DNA of 64,000 nucleotides, from the NCBI GenBank assembly GCA_023846275.1, contig CM043870.1:11913527-11977526 (forward strand), written 5' to 3'. This document shows positions 35,601 to 50,700 of this stretch, piece by piece (the first letter of the stretch is position 1; each line of letters starts with the position of its first letter). This DNA comes from Vanilla planifolia. Lineage: Eukaryota > Streptophyta > Magnoliopsida > Asparagales > Orchidaceae. Position numbers and translations under genes: made by a program. Under the pieces are notes generated by a model. It was not told the origin of the DNA and searched no databases. It was given only the letters and a program-made list of their open reading frames with translations.

Positions 35601-38600
35601 CCATATAAAACCGTAATTTAATTTGATCGAAAATCATAATACCTAAAAATGGATTTAGTATCACAATAGCAATTAACATGGCAAATTATAGGTAAGTTTT
35701 AGGGTGTTTGACTTGATTTTTATGCAGGTATTTCTATTTCAAAAAAATGACTACATAGTTGCTTTGCAAAAAATACGAGCAACCTTACCATTAACTCCTT
35801 TCTCCACAACTTTTATTCCTTTCCTACTCAAGACCAACCTGAATCCTTTCATATTCCTAATTCTCCAAACAGCATAATCACTGCCAATCTTAGCCAAAAC
35901 TACAAGCAACCTCACCATTGATCCTTTCTCCACAACTTTTATTCCTCTCCTACTCAAGATCAGCCTGAATCCTTTCCTATTCCTAATTCTCCGAACAGCA
36001 TAATCACTGCCGACCTTAGCATTGCCGTTGATTAAAGGCTCTAGGTTGTACAGATCCTCAAACATCCTCTACAGCAGTGTTATTCCCCCACTTGACAGTC
36101 CCGTAATGACAAAATGGACAATATCAACAATTTTGGGAACTTTCAGCTTGCGATCCCATCCTTCGACCAACGCCTACCTGGTCCTCAATTCAGAGAAGCA
36201 ATTTTCCTAATATTTCACCACCACTGAATGAAAACCACAGTTAAGAACATTATTCATTTTCTTTATGCAATATATGGAATATAACCAATCCAAGTTGAAC
36301 TCGTATTGGCTCGTGACCAACACCTCGACAAAACAGAAGATCATCCCCATCGAACTCTGCCAAACCTGTGCTGGTGCTGCCCTATAGTAGTTTGTCACAG
36401 GACAAAGATTTCCTTAAGGAATACAATTGTAGTAGGTGTGGGGCCTATGGATGATCGTAGCAAAAGAAAGAATCTGTGGTAAGAATACTTATAGATGGAT
36501 CTCAGCCAAGGCCTGGCTTTGGGTTTTTATATGTTCGATAAGGGGAGCAAGGGTGACCATTTGGAGAAGGAACCAGTTGTGGTAGGTTAAGGTTTTTAGA
36601 GAGAGAGCATTTAGGGTGAAAAGTCTCCATGTTTTGGAAAGAGGAAGAAGAAATGGCTTGGATAGTTAGAGGGTGAACTAATGATGAAGTTATGGTTAGG
36701 AAAGGCAGTAAGAGCTTTGAACAAAGACGAGAGAGGGGATTGACAAATAACACATAACTAAGGTTTTAGGTGAGATGGTTTAAGGACGAAAAGAGTAGAA
36801 GAAAGCTAGCCCAGGTGTACGAGAAGCCGTTAGAGTTGGTGAGAGTTGAGGTTACAACTAAAGAGAGACAATGAAGAAAAAGGCTAAATTAAGGGAGAAC
36901 TCAAGAGAAAGAAGAAGAGAACAGACGTTGGCCGCTTTTCCTAGAATGCCATGCATGTATGTACAAAAACTGATTTTCCTTCATACAAAGCCTATCCAAT
37001 ATTCATTCTATCAAAGAATAAATATGGAATTCAAATGTTCAACAACTTCTACAAAATAAGAAATAATCATGACTAATTAAACCATAAACATACTTAAATT
37101 CAAATTATTTATATTGAAAGCAACTATTTGGAAAATAGCTAAATTTTAAATATAGATTCTAAAATGACACCCCTTTTCTCAATTGAACTCAAAACCATCA
37201 CAAGCTCCGATATGGATTTAACTTGGGCATCTTCCTATTCACTTGTTCAGCAGGCAAGCTCTTTACTCGATCATTTCAACAATTGGCATTCCTCTTAAAT
37301 TAGATACTGCAACTATAAATTTAACCAGACCACACGTGCCTCAAGTGTGCATTGAAATAAATTTGGAGAAGGAGCTCCCCACACAAATCAAAATATCAAA
37401 AATACAGGGAAATAATAATGGCTTTTTGGCAAAAAGGTCACGTACGATAACTTGCCATGCTACTGCATCCATCCAAAGTATATTTCAATTTTCATTCTAT
37501 AAGAAAATGAACAAAGGATTCAAATTTTTAACAACTTCAACAAAACAAGGAAATAACCACAACCAACTCAAATCCTAGACTAGTAGAATTCAAATTATTC
37601 AAATAAAAACTAAACTAAGTCAAGCATCCCACTTTGGGGCATGCCTCTCATGACTCCTAGGTAAGTAGTGCTTATAGCTTTATCTAGATGACTTTTGAAG
37701 ATTCCAACAGTTTTCATAAATAACCTATTAAGAACTAATAACCTATTAACCTAATAAAGACACGTGGGACTTGTTCTTCAACAATTTTTGTGTTCTTTTC
37801 CTTATAACCTTGCCATTCAACTGTAGTCTTGCATCAACAATCCCCACAAAAGGACTCAATAAACCTGCATATTATTCAATCAAATATCACATTAATACAA
37901 TTTTGTGGGTCAACAAAAATCTCTTCAAGCTTTGGCCAACCATTGAATAAGTGCGTCCCAAATTTACTTGTCCTATAAGGTCAAGACTCAAAAATTCTCA
38001 TACCCTTCAAAGTTCTCCTTCAACCAGATCTTACACATGACACTGAAGGAAGCACAACAGCACAACAGGTGTGACACAAGAGAAGGAAGAAGTATTTCAG
38101 AGACTAAAAATTCAAAGCCGCAAGTGAAAAGAGCAGAAACCCCTTTGTGCATGCTTCTATCAACAGCTCTATAGGGGTCTTTCAACCAAGGAGAGTAGCC
38201 TTCAACATCAACATCATCTCATACAAATCATCTTTCAACCATGAATTTTGCCCATTTGCAAAACACTGCAATGCTTTCTCTCCAACAAATTTGATGAAAT
38301 GCAAAATATGCGTTGTTCCTTTAGCACATTCTAATATTTGGGAACCTTACGACCCTACTTGCCAATTGGATTGTTTTCTCGTGAAAGAAAAAAATACTAG
38401 TGCCCTACTCCTGTCTCATAAAATAATTTATCAATCAAGAAAAAATTCATTCATTAAGAAAACAATTGCCCCATTGTTCTTTTGTTAAAGTTTTAATTTG
38501 AAGGGGAGAAAAATCCATCTTATAATGCAACGAGTGAATAATTAGGGCAGATAGATGGATAAGATGGCGACTCTTAGAACATAGCATTCGTCAAAAAAAT

Positions 38601-41600
38601 AATCTGCATATTGAAATGCCTGCACCTAAGAATGAGAAAAAATCAAATAGAAAATAAATAAATGGAAAATATCATATTTGCACAATGCAAAAAAATTGAA
38701 ACCATACATAGATAAAAACGTGAAAGTTGTGAAAAAATGAATGATGAGAAGGATCATCATTCAAAACCTATGAAATTATTAGCAATCCAATACTCGTAAA
38801 TTAATGATCGAGCTAGAGCAGCAGGTATACACACCCAATCTGCAGCAGCTTGCATGGTCAGATGGTCACCCCACTCTCCAAGCCTGTTTTTCCAGGTTGA
38901 CGGAAGAAAAAGAGTAATTACATACGATCATTATAATTTGTATCAATAATTAATAAAAGAATCATAAGGCCAAACCTAAGATGTTGAACAGTGAGGCTGA
39001 TAGCAAAGATGATAGTGATGAAAACAATTGACTAGAAAAGAGTTTTAAGAAGAAACAAGTAATACTTGGATATCTTTTTCAAATAATCTCCATATGCCAT
39101 GGGTACATATCCTTCATAGATCTCGGGATACGACCGGAGCTGCAAATCATTGAAGACCCGTCCATATTAGTTATGCAGTATGCAAATAGGAGTACAAACC
39201 TAAAACTAGGAAAATTTCTAAGAGAGCAAACACAAGAATATCTAACCAACCTGGTTGACAATTTCTTCTCTAACAAACTTATGATGTTCAGGAGTGCGGT
39301 AGAATTGATCAGATAGTGCACGAAACTGCAAAAAATTTAAATTCAACAATAGTACTTCAATAGACAACAGTAAGAGCAAAACATGAACATGAACTACTCA
39401 AATATAGTTGCAAGTTTAAATGAGTACACTACGTAGGAAACACAAGAGACTAAGAATATAATTGGAAAAAAATGTAGCAACGAAACAATTCAATGCAAAG
39501 AATAAATTATGGTAAAGGAAGAAAATTGAAACCTGAACATGGTATAAACCATATGTCCAAGATTCTACTAGGGGAATATAAAGTTGCTCACAATTTTTGA
39601 CAAATACTGAACTAAACAATATATAAAAATTTAAATGAATAAAAACGCATGAAATTGATAAGAAATGAGCAACTGGGCATGTACAACATAAATGGTAAAG
39701 TTACATAATCAAGCCAAGACCAACAAATATCCTGCAATAGCATGGCCACTTCAACCAGTGCAATCTCTGCAACCATAAGTTCACAAACAAGAACCCACTC
39801 TCTTTAGGAGGAAAATAAAAAATTCAATGGCAAATTGCACTTGAGTACCAAGGTTTTGCCTTAAATGTCACATAGAATTATTGCTTTCAAGAAATAAGCA
39901 TCTAATTCTATAAGCATAAGCTAATATGCATGTCGATTCATTTGTTGACAAAAACTATCAATTTTGACAAGATTTTAGGGAGAACATTCATATCAAGCAC
40001 CACAATTTAAATTATATCCAAAAGAAAAAGATTTTACTTGATTATTTGGAATCAAGTTTTAAGTTACAATTAAACATAGAAACTAAGAAGGCTAGATTTA
40101 TCTATTTATCGTGAAAAAAACTCTTCAGATATGGTAAATACATGCTAGTTATATGCTTTAAGTCTTCACAACTTATTACGAGATACAGACTAAATGAAAA
40201 GTTAATGCTCATCATAATTCTACAATCATGTTATGTATGTCCTAGTTGATTATAATAATAAAACACTTCTTCTAACTTGAAAGGCATAAAATAATTATGA
40301 TTGATTGAACAAAATACATTGTACATTCTACTATGAGTGTATATATTATATCTACCACAACAAACACGGGATGAACCATAATTGAGTTTTTCTTTTAATA
40401 TCCTATCTTCATCCTCAATTGAAGCTTATGCATCAAATTTTCCTTTCAAATTCACATTTTTTATTTTTAAGAAAAATAATTTCATCTTTCAAATAATTTC
40501 AAATATGAATAGTTTCAATTGAATGATGTTTCAAGCTTTCAGTTTTAACGTGCAAGCCAATAACTAGTAAAACAATTCAAATCAATTTTAAAAATTTATT
40601 TTCACTTCGAAGCATGTCACTTGAGTTTGCATAATCTAGAATGGTAGCGATAGATTGTATACCTCATCATATTCTTCATCTTCAAATTTGGTGCTGACCA
40701 TAAGGCAAAAATTCACATCATTGTGACTTTACTCCTCTCCACTAGATAAGCCCTCATTTTAGTTGTCTCATGTAACAACCATCGCCTTCTTCTTTCCTTT
40801 CATTTTCTTCTCAAGTTGAAGGCACTGTGGCCAAACATGGCTAGGCTTGTTACACTCATAATATAATATTTTGTTTCTTATTTCAATTCTCCATTGTCTT
40901 CGCTTAAGTTTTGTAAAATAATGAGAACAATACCTTCGTCAATCCCCTTATCTTCCTCATTTGTACACTTCATCTTTTCAATGTTATCATCTCCTAGTAC
41001 CTTTTGAAAATTGATTTGTTGAGTTCTCCACTTTAATACTTGCCATCTTAATCTCGATAGTGACGATCACTGATGAACTCATCCAATTGAAGGTATGAAA
41101 GATCCTTCATCATTTTTACCATTGTAACCAAAGGATTATATTCTTGTAGATTTTGTTTTAAAAAAATTCGCTTTAAAAAAATCTCTACCAAAACTAAACA
41201 AACCATTTAGTAATATGTGTAAAGTATGTGAACATAAAATTAAATGATTCATTAGAAACATATAAAAGAGTTCAAAAACCATACATCAACATATAAATTT
41301 TGTTTTCTCTAGCTTGAGTCATAGATCACTTCCAATTTTTTCAAATCTCTTGTATTGTTCCTAAGAGTCACAAAACCTTATATATTCTAAAGAAGAATCC
41401 CACAATGTAAAATATTTTAAGTCACTTCAATTCAATTATGCCAAGTATTTTTCCTCACTATAGCATAGTTAACACCTTCGACATATACAAATTTGCAATC
41501 TTTTCATGGAGTATTCATATGGAATCTCAACTACTAACTCCTGACACTCCAAATTGCTCTTGATGTACATCTGCTTTGAATTCTTCCAATAGAGATAAGG

Positions 41601-44600
41601 GAATCTCCCTTGAAATGAAGGCACAATGAAAAGGCTCCTTCAATAAGTTAACACACCCATCAAACAACATTAATGCCATAGAGTAAGATTTTTTCTTTCA
41701 ACATTACCATCCTGTTAGACCTTTCTCAAATACTATTTGCAAAGAATACAACAAAGATAAGTGGGGATGAATCATTTTTTGTAAAAAGAAAAAAATCATT
41801 AGATAAAAATTAAAGCATGAGTAAGAAATAAAATCACAATAGAAAATAAATATAAACATAAAAAAGTGCACGCTAATGATCTTCACGTGGTTTGGCCAAA
41901 GTATCGGCTTATGTCCACCCTTAACCATTATGGTTGAATATTCTTCCTCTACAACCCTTGCAAAAGCAAGTAGATGTAGGCCTGACATAGAATGGTCTAC
42001 ACATGATCAATTGTCCAAGAGTAGTCCTACATGCATCAAAACATATAGGATAAAAGGCCTACATTCTTAAGAGCAAACGTTGCTATGATAATTCAACTTG
42101 ACCCAAAAGAGTCTAGCCTACAAGTGATAAAAGTAGAGAATAAGTATTATAAAACATAAAACAATAAAGATCTTACAAAATCTTCAATAAGACATTAAAC
42201 AAGCTTGTTGAATGAAGAAGAAAAATCTCAAAAAGAAATTGTAGTGAAACAATATTATAATGCACATGATATAACATCCCCAAAATTCTCAAATAATTAA
42301 GCTATATTAATATTTTGAGATTTATCTCATAAAACATGTTAAACTTAATTAGAAAATAACGTCTTCCGAAATGTGAAAATAAAAATATTATAGATAGAGC
42401 TTACTAAGACGAGTTCATTAACATTTATTTTGTCTCAATCAAAGATCACTTGAAATTATCGTGAATTATCGAAGTTAGCGATTAAATAAAAATAAATAAA
42501 TATTTAAATAATAAATATTATATAATTATCTACATTTATAAGGAGCCATATTAGCAATCCTGACCTAACTCTCCCTCATGCTTTTCCCGATCACCTTCTT
42601 TCCTACTTGCGTAAGTCACCTAACCTTAGTCTTTCTCACCACCTCTCCCGAATTCCGTGGAGAGCGTCGAGACAGCTCCTGCAGTATGGTTCTTAGGAAA
42701 AGGAAGGTCAAAAGAGATAGAAAAAGGTGATAGGAATAGAGAGAGAGGTTGAGAAAGAAAGAAAGAAGGGCTTAGAAGAGAGAGAAAGAAATGGAAGTTG
42801 AAGAGAGAGAAAGTTGGAAAAAGAAAGGAGAGAAATAGGGGAAGAGGGAAACCAGTTTTTTCATTGATGTGATGATCTATTAAGTTCCCAAAATCCTAAC
42901 AATTATTTTGTAGTTTTGTTGTTGCATGTCCTACATGATAATGAGATCCATATATACTAAGCACAATATAGCTTGCAGCCACTCCATTACGTTGATTCAA
43001 GGGGAAGATCAGCGATGATTTGTGATACTTCGAGCATGAAAACAGAGAGGAAAAAAGGAACTTTAAATTAATGTACGTGAATTCAATTTGGTATGATATT
43101 ATATGTTTGATATAATGTTTTAGTACATCATGTTATAAGAAAGCTCATTTAAACATATTGTGAATGCTTGATGGGATGATTATGCAATTGCATACTTTCT
43201 ATTAGTATGTATAAGATGATGACGTAATGTGTGCTTCAATCTATATTATTTTGGATACATATTATCTAAGAAACTAAATGATGAAAAATGATTAATATAC
43301 TGAATAGTATAAATACATGAATTGTATGTAATGTAGCTTAACATTGTTATGATAAGTTGCGCATTATTATAACTTGAGCATGCAAGCATTGCAAAATGAT
43401 GTGCAATATATGTTGAGCATGCAAGCATTATAAAATAATGTGCATTATATGTTCAGTACACAAGCATCACAAATGGAATAGCATTGCATGATTATGCCAA
43501 CATGGTAAAATAATCATTATATGTTTAATCATGCAAGTATGTTGTTATGACAAGTATCACACATGAGTTATGTAACATGACATGATAATTATTGTATGCT
43601 AACTTTACAAACTTTGAGAATATTTGGCATTGCATGTAAGATATGCAAAAAAAAGTATTACATGTTAATTATAAAGAAAAATGTCATTGAAAAGATAAGT
43701 AATGGTTAATGAACTAAGTGAAATAAAAAGTTTGAAAAATATCATTGAAAAAGAAAGAAAAAGGGCCAAGATCCATGCGAAGAGAAAACGACTAAATAAA
43801 CATTCTTAAAATGTGAGGTTTTCCTTAAAACTGAGAAGTGCTACAAAGTGAGACACTTGGCTGACTGCTAAAGAAAAAAGGCAACGCAACCAAACTAAGC
43901 CAGTCGTAAGTGTACAACTTGATTAAGAGAAATGAATAGTAAGAAATATTATATGAAAAAGAAGTAAAGTATTGCATGAATTTGTATGTCATATGATTTT
44001 CATATTAATGTGATAGAGAATAATAAGCATGATATCTTTTAGTATGTATGGTACAAATGTTGGATTCAGCATGATTTAAAAATACCTTGAAATGTGCACC
44101 ATAAAAGATATAAACTATAACGTGTAGCATTATTTAAATGTCTTTTGCTTCCATATGTAATTGAAAAAAAAAATATTGTCATACTCTTTTATCTTTCAAA
44201 TGTAATGATGCATATTTTAGTATTTTATTTGTTGGTTTGTCCATTGAACTTTTGAAGGTAGGCTTAGCATATATTTGGCTAACACATTTATAGTACATCG
44301 GGGCCAACATAAGAAAGAACGAAGGCAAAAAATAAAAAGTCACAAATAACTTCTTGTAATATAATGACATTGTAATAACTATATAATAACATGAATAGTT
44401 TTGAGAATTATTGATGTCTTGGTTTCTACAATGAGATTGTTTATATTCTGAATGTTGAATCAAAGTTTTTGCCAGATGATTTCACATATACTCATGTTTG
44501 TCATATATTAAGTTTGCCCATTTTTTATTTTTGAATTTCAACATTTATGATTTTTTCAATAATTGAATGGGTTTTCAAAAAATAGTGATTTTTGGAAAGT

Positions 44601-44723
44601 ATATTATGATTTTTTATATGTTAATAACTACATAAATGGCATTTATATATTATAACTAGATGATTAAGTAGATAACTGCATGAATGGTATGAGTAGTGAA
44701 AATGCATCATAATATGGTTTATA

Positions 44724-44770
<47 letters not shown>

Positions 44771-47700
44771 GTAGAAAAGAAACAAATCACGAAAAAGACT
44801 ATCAATTTGAAATCTTAAATCTATAAAAAAATAACAATAAATGATATGAAGATCAAGAATTTAGATCTGAAGTTCATGATGGACAAGAGAACATCACACA
44901 TGACCTCTCGCTTCAACAAATTTTAGACAAGGTGTTCTTTTTCAAGTGAATTTGGCATATAAAATCATCATCAACACTTGATTCTAATTAGCAAACTTAT
45001 TTATAGCAAATATGTCATATTATTATTAATATTGCTAATAGAACATTGGCATTTCAAAGAGACCAATATCGTCCTACTTACCATTACTTTTGTAAGTTAG
45101 ATAAGTTGATCGTACTAAAAGAACTGTTTACGACTGTCATTGATTACACAAGTGAAGTTGGAGATTTGTTTATCATGAAAATAAGAAGCTTACCTTGTCT
45201 AGGTTTGAAAATGGACATAAACCACAAACACATATGGAATTAATGAAGTATGGATACCATAGTCTAAACCACACATTAACAATTTCTATTGACATCGAAG
45301 CCCATTAGATATGTCTAAGTTTGGGAATAGCCAATATAAGAGTGTAATCAATATAAGAGGAATCTTAAGAATGATGGGAAATCTAAAGCTGAGAGTAATG
45401 AGATTGCTATAGTTATGGTTAGAGGTTCCAATGGAAAAACTACTAATAAGACACCTATAGCTAGAATCCCCATAACACAAATTAAGTCTCCATGCAATCA
45501 ACTAGGTTACAACGCTTAGGAAAGTTCATCAAAAATAGAACCATGGTGATTAAAGAAATGCATGATAACGATGATAATGATCATGAAGTTACAATAGAAG
45601 ATGAAGGTAGTCTAGATCACATTGATCAAATTGTCAATGCTAGTACTCATATTGATATAGCGGAAGATCTTACATTGATGATTACAAGGTACATTGTGAT
45701 CACACCATTTAATATTGATGATTAGAAGAGAACAAATATATTTATTTCTTATTTTAAATATGAGGAAAGGCATGCAAGTTGGTTATAGATGGTGGCAATT
45801 GCACAAATTTTACATATGAGAATACTCTAACAGGATGAATCTAAAAATCACCATTCCCATAACTCAAAGATGTCTACTTTTTTATCTTTTAGAATATCCA
45901 GTTTTCTTACTATAAAAGTTTATTCTTATAAGATGATGAGATGTATTATCATATTCTATTGGGATGATCTTGATTATACAATCATAATGTTGCTCATTAT
46001 AGTATGGTCAATACATAAGCATTTATGATGAATAATAAAAAGATAGTCTTACATCTAATTAGACTTAAGTTTCTAATTTTGGGGTTAAATGGCACTTAAG
46101 TTCAATTTTGGAGAAGATGGCAATTGCTTTGAAATTTCAAAAGTGATTTTCCATTTGAGAATTAAACATTAATCTAAAGAAATGTACTTTTATGATTAGT
46201 AGAATGTACAATGTAAGATCTTAAAAAGATAAAGACAATTAAAGAATGATTAAAACCTACTAATATTCATGAGATTATAAGTCATCATGGCTTAATTAAT
46301 TTTCATAAATAATTTATATAGGATTTTGCTGTTGTGATAACTCTTATTGCAAATTGTTATAAAAGAAGAATTTTAGTTAAACTATATTTCATTATGAATC
46401 TTTTGAAAATATTAAAAATATAATGACTAAAGACCTCGTTTTAAACCTTCCAAAAGTTTTTAAGATTTTTGAAGTTGTCTGTGATGTCTCTAGTATGTGA
46501 GTAAGAGGAATGCATAATCAAGATGGGTAACTTATTGGATGCTCTAATGAAAAATTGTATAAGTGTAAACTAAACTATTTAAATAATGAGAGACAACTCT
46601 ATCCAAGAGTGCAATCTTTAAGGCATTGAACATATAATTATTACCAAAGGAATTCAATTTATTATCTAATCGTAAAGTCTTAAGGTATATTAATTCTCAA
46701 GTTATCTTAAACCCATAACAAACAAAGTGGCTTGCATATTTACATGTGTAGATGTTGTTTTGAAACACAACAAGAAGAGTGAAAACAAACTTACACATGT
46801 TTTAACTTAATTGATTGGACAAAACTAAAGATTATGATAATTGTAAGGATTTTTGAGATATTTATAAGGCATTAATTGATAATCCACCAAAGTATATTCC
46901 TAATTTTATTGTTAGAATATCACCATCATTTAAAAATACTATGTTCGACATTTTTTGCACTTCACTTCAGAAATTTTGTTATTTTAGAAATACATAGAGG
47001 AGGTTTAAGTGGACACTTCATAAGCAATTAGACAACTATTTTAGTTGAGGATAGCCTATTTTGATCAAGATAAAAAATGTTAGTAATTAAGGTAATTGGT
47101 AGCAATTGGACTTGTAACATTTCTAAGCATAAAAAGTAAAATTCTAGACTTTATACTTCCTCGCTTATTTCAACGATACAATGAGAAGATGTGAGAATAA
47201 ACTTTATTATAGGATTATCTAAAACTTTTAAAAATATAAATGTATTTTAATTGTTATTGATAGGAATTTTTTAAAATAACATATTTTATTTGCGTAATAC
47301 TGTCAAAATCTATTTTAAAGTAGTTGATCATCATGGTATTTTTAAAATCATCGTTTCAAAACAATATTTTAAATTCACCAGTTATTTTCTAAATTTATTA
47401 TAAAAATTAATGATTATTAAACTTTAATTTTCAATACCTTACTATTCTCAAAAAGATGATTAAACAATCATTAATAATAATTTAAGTAAGTTACTTAAGA
47501 TTTAATTTAAAAACATAAAATCAAATGGGATTTGATATTATCTTCAGCACAATAAACATTCAATAATCCAAAAAATAAATCCATGAGTTAATCTTATGAA
47601 ATAGTTATTGTTATAAGTCCTATGTATCAATAGATTTAATTCTATTATTACCAACATATAGGTCTAATGATTTTTCACAAGAATTTGAACAAAATCAGCA

Positions 47701-50700
47701 TGATTTTCATGAAAAGATCTAAATAAAATTAAATACTAGTTACTAAAATTGTTAAAAGCAAAATTCTAGACATTATACACCACTTATTCTATTGATACCA
47801 TGAAACATGTAAGAATAAAATTTATTCTAGGATTATTTAAAACTTTTAAACATAATAGTATTTTAATAGTTATTGATAAGGTTTTCTAAAATAACATTTT
47901 ATTCTTTACAATAAAACTGATGACTTGTGTAATATGGCCAAAACCTATTTTAAAGTAATTGGTTATCATATTATTCCTAAAATCATATTTTTAAACTGAT
48001 ATTTTAAAATCACTTGTTATTTCCTAAAAACATTATAAAAGTTAGTGAGTTTAAACTTTTATTTTCTATACCTTATTTTTCTCAAATAGATGATTAAACA
48101 ATAGTTAATAATAGTATAGGTAATTTACTTAAGTGTTTATTTTGAGACATAAAACTAATTCGGATTCGATATTTACCTCAAGCTTAGTAAACTTTCAATA
48201 TTTTTTTCCAAAAATACATCCATGATTTTATCTCATGAAATTATTTATTGTTACAAGCCCTATGTATCAATGAATTTAATTCTATTATTGCTAATATATA
48301 GGTCTAATGAGCTTTTACAAAACTTTGAACAAAATTTGCATGATTTTCATGAAGAGATCTAAATAAAACTAAGTACTAATTATTAAAATTGTTAAGCTAA
48401 AGCCAATGATCATAAGAGAAATGTAATATTTAGAGATTTAATTATGGTAAGGTTGAAAGTAGGTCATTTCAAAGTTTTAAGAAAAATTGAGAATGCACAT
48501 GAGTTGAAGACGTTAATGGATTGGAAAGTAAATCCTATCTTTAATATTTTTTATTTGACTATTTACAAGGAGTCTACACAAGAATCCTAAGATTTTCTTG
48601 TTATGACAACACTTTCTTTTCCTAATGGAATGGTGAATGATAGATCTTGCATTTCAATTTATTTACATGATTTGCTTATTATTCTAGTTTTTATTAATAT
48701 TCATTATCATGGCTTTACTATTGTTACTTCACCTATATTACTCATCTATTTTCTAGTTCAATCACCCCTATTAAGAGGTTTTCATAGAATTGATTGTGGA
48801 TGAAAGATTGTATGCACGCACTACCAATCATGGTTTCCAAAGCTTTTCACAAGATTTAGACCTAAGTCTGAGGCAACATGTGTTTTTTTGCTAATGACAT
48901 GGAAAGGTTAAATACCAACATGCTACAACAATACAACTTGGATCACTCATCGGAGTCAAGTGATTTAAGGCAAAGAAGGATTGATGGAAATTTGCACATT
49001 AAAGATAATGCTAAGTTTAGATACTGAGCTACGAAGGTTGAGGAGGCATAATTTGTGTCAATGCACTTGACCGAATTATTACTACATGGCTTGATGTTTT
49101 GCCATGTTTAACAACTTTAAAAAACATTTTAGCTTATTTTGCAATTTACATATGTTGTGTACATTTATTTAGCTTGTTAGCACTAGCACACAGATCAAAA
49201 GGTCAATCCTTACAAATCAGATGTCCAATCCTCACATCAGATGGGAATTTTATCCAAATGGACAGTGGCAACCAAGAACTTCATTTTGGCTCTCAGACTA
49301 ATCAAACATTAACACCGAGGCGTTTTCTTAGTTCTTTTGTCTTCATCCAATTAGATAGTCAACCCATTCCTATCAAATGTCCAAGTTGTTGCAAATCTAG
49401 ATTCCAAATTTTGGCAATGAATCAAATTTTGGACTGTTGGTTGCTTATTATTGGTGAGAATATAAATACTTGTTTAGAATTATTTGGTTTAGAAATTTAT
49501 GATAGTTTGTTAAAAATGTTTCCATTAGAGATCTTGGAAGAATTGTCTTCCATAGTATGACTCCATCAAGTCACCATTTTCTATTTTAATCTTTGCTGCA
49601 ATTTCCTTTGCATTTTTTGCTCTCTTGTGAGATTGATTCTACGTGGCGTTTAAACCAATAACATCTAAGATGCACATTTTGGGCTTCTCAATAACTTTGT
49701 TACATTCAAACTGAAAATTTTCTCATTTTTACTATGCTTAAACTTCTTCCACGACATACCTAGCTAAATAAATTGAACTAATTGGATTAATTTCCAAATT
49801 CAAAAGACTACTCTGAAATTTAGCAGATTTGTGTTGATAAATTAGCATGACAGCGGTAATTTCTATTGAATATAATTTGAATTATTTTATCTAACTGCAT
49901 AGACAACTAGCATATAGGTTAAATTAGTGTGGCATTTAATGCACACACGTCATCCCACATCAAATTTATAGTTTGTGTTCAATCAAATTATTTGCTTACA
50001 ATTTTGAGTAGTTTGATCCTTCATAAATGCAATTAAATGAATCTTTTTTAAGACCATACCAAATATCTAATTTAAGAATTGGATAGTCTAATCTACATCA
50101 CTAATATATTCTTCAATCTTTAACATAGATAATTAAAGTGGATTTAAATAATTAATAATTGTATTAATAAAATAAACATAAGCATCTGGATAGAAACATT
50201 TTGATTTATTCAAATGTTTTTAATAAAAAAAAATCATCTTGGAAATATTTTATAAAAAAAACTTTTAAAATTAAAATTTAATATCAAATAACCTCTCAAA
50301 ATCATCAAAATTTATATGCACTTGTATTTTAAAGTAAAACCAAACTACAAATATTGATTTGAAGTTTTAGCTTATTTTAATGTTTTCAAGTCATTTATTC
50401 ATTTAAAATTTAACTTTTATATTCATTAATTTTAGACAACATAATTTTAAAAATTCTAAAAATAGGTTTAACCTAACAGCCAACACTCTAATAAATGCAC
50501 TCACGTGTTCCTTAACACAAAACATCCCATAACTCTTAATATTCTAAGTTTCCCAACTCAACTAGAAATTTTCTTGGCTTGACAAAAACAATCCTACAAA
50601 CTGCATCTTTACTAACAAAATCATGCCAAAACTCTATTTGTCTTTAAAATGGGCTAAACCTGAAAATCATTCAACATGATACTTTAATAACTTTATTAAG

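Larger units (their letters stand above)
34421..38834 (-). other. OTU intron 7 (4.4 kb), contains pseudogene and LINE fragment
   Basis: It holds the decayed minus-strand frame at 35751-36753 and the LINE ORF1 scrap at 37140-37440. The rest (34421-35750, 37620-38834) is AT-rich. The 113-codon plus-strand frame at 38147-38488 is unrecognised and has no supporting signal. Confidence 0.75.
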
